The notes below the pieces were generated by a model. The model was not told where the DNA came from, did not search any database, and saw only the letters and a program-made list of their open reading frames with translations. The translations under genes and the position numbers were made by a program. A stretch of 64,000 nt of DNA, taken from Actinomycetales bacterium. GTDB lineage: Bacteria; Actinomycetota; Actinomycetes; Actinomycetales; Cellulomonadaceae. How positions within the stretch are numbered: position 1 is the first letter of the stretch; each line of letters begins with the position of its first letter. Location of the stretch: the NCBI GenBank assembly GCA_020444245.1, contig JAHLLI010000018.1:46815-110814 (forward strand). Reading direction: 5' to 3'. Below, one piece after another: positions 63,376 through 64,000 of the stretch.

Positions 63376-64000
63376 TCGCCACGTGTGGGCCCGCCCCGGC
63401 GGCCCCGAGCCCGGCGCCCGCCGCTCCGGCGGCCGGTGGGGAGCCGGGCGCGTTCGACGCGGCTCTCGCCGCGGTCACCGCGGACGGCGCGGGCGCCAAG
63501 GGCGCCGGCGGCCGCGCGACCGCCGGCAAGGGCACGACCGCGTCGGCCGGCGGCACGGCGACGGCCGCAGGCTCCGCCACCGGCGCCGGCGCGGCGGCGT
63601 CCACCGCGGCGGCGCCCACGGTCCAGGTCGTCGACCTGCTCCGCGCGGTCGCCGCTGCGGTGAGCGGGAAGGGCGGGCAGGCGTCCGGCGCCGACGCGGC
63701 GGTCGGGTCCGACAGCTCGACGTCGGCCGCGCAGGGTGCGGGTGCCGCCCTCGCCGCCGCGACGGGGACCGACGACGCCGAGGTGACTGCAGGCGACGGG
63801 ACCGCGGGTGACCCGACCGCGGCGGACCCGGCCGCCGCTGCGGTCGCCGCAGCCGTGGCCGGCGCCATGGCGGGCGCCCAGGGAACGCGGGCCGAGACCG
63901 CGACCTCGGCCGCGGCTGAGCCGACCGCCGCCGGCCCGACCACCGCCGTCGCCGGGGCCACGGCCGCGACGACGTCGCCCGCCACCGCGGCACAGGCCGC
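63372..64000 (+). CDS. fliK: Flagellar hook-length control protein FliK, N-terminal part (truncated by window end)
   Basis: ATG 63372 overlaps the fliJ stop; the frame stays open to the window edge (209 codons). The product is very rich in Ala, Gly, Thr and Ser with early AFDAALAAVT, as in FliK, whose N-terminus is an export signal and flexible ruler. The conserved C-terminal substrate-switch domain lies beyond the window. Assigned by position after fliJ and composition. Confidence 0.78.
   Translation, partial: MIATCGPAPAAPSPAPAAPAAGGEPGAFDAALAAVTADGAGAKGAGGRATAGKGTTASAGGTATAAGSATGAGAAASTAAAPTVQVVDLLRAVAAAVSGKGGQASGADAAVGSDSSTSAAQGAGAALAAATGTDDAEVTAGDGTAGDPTAADPAAAAVAAAVAGAMAGAQGTRAETATSAAAEPTAAGPTTAVAGATAATTSPATAAQA

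Overview
The window is high-GC, gene-dense DNA from an actinobacterium. The gyrA end, DUF3566, tRNA-Ile, DLW-39, tRNA-Ala, cyclophilin, rhomboid, crgA, sortase, pknB-pknA-pbpA-ftsW-pstP-fhaB-fhaA order is the classic origin-proximal block of Actinomycetota. Combined with a polar-type flagellar cluster and maltose genes it suggests a motile member of the Micrococcales, perhaps Cellulomonadaceae. The family-level placement is inference from gene content only.

Layout. 1-16.3 kb: gyrA tail, two tRNAs, a repeat-rich membrane protein, cyclophilin, rhomboid, a striking nested palindrome with DnaA-box-like elements (4524-4595), crgA, a DUF881/sortase E/glutamine amidotransferase operon, then the convergent Ser/Thr kinase and cell-wall elongation operon on the minus strand (fhaA to pknB). 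16.4-26.7 kb: YihY-type membrane protein, an M24 peptidase-fold enzyme with a small partner protein, a divergent TetR regulator, a NarL-type two-component system, and an electron-transfer block: FixA/FixB (EtfB/EtfA), a fumarate-reductase-like flavoprotein, FixC and FixX. 26.6-28.0 kb: a fic gene flanked by imperfect 24-bp direct repeats (22/24 identical). 28-39 kb: a three-PAS GGDEF-EAL protein, tRNA-Leu, CorA, DUF1697, AI-2E transporter plus ion channel, a two-part alpha/beta hydrolase, MFS exporter and methylglyoxal synthase. 38.2-46.7 kb: LacI regulator, malEFG-type ABC importer and two GH13 enzymes. 46.7-64 kb: flagellar cluster, a minus-strand operon (flgN-flgK-flgL-fliW followed by two HDOD-domain genes) diverging from a plus-strand set (flagellar sigma factor, fliC, fliD, fliS, fliT-like, flgB, flgC, fliE, fliF, fliG, fliH, fliI, fliJ, start of fliK).

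The genes cooperate in modules: kinase/phosphatase/FHA signalling with the PBP/FtsW synthase pair for peptidoglycan growth; FixABCX as a likely electron supply to the flavoprotein reductase under the adjacent regulators; maltodextrin uptake followed by cytoplasmic hydrolysis; and flagellar assembly, where two promoters share CTCAT-N15-GCCGAT. The most unusual points are the symmetric 72-bp palindrome near gyrA, the repeat-flanked fic cassette, the FixABCX-flavoreductase locus, and the HDOD pair at the end of the flagellar operon where csrA might be expected.
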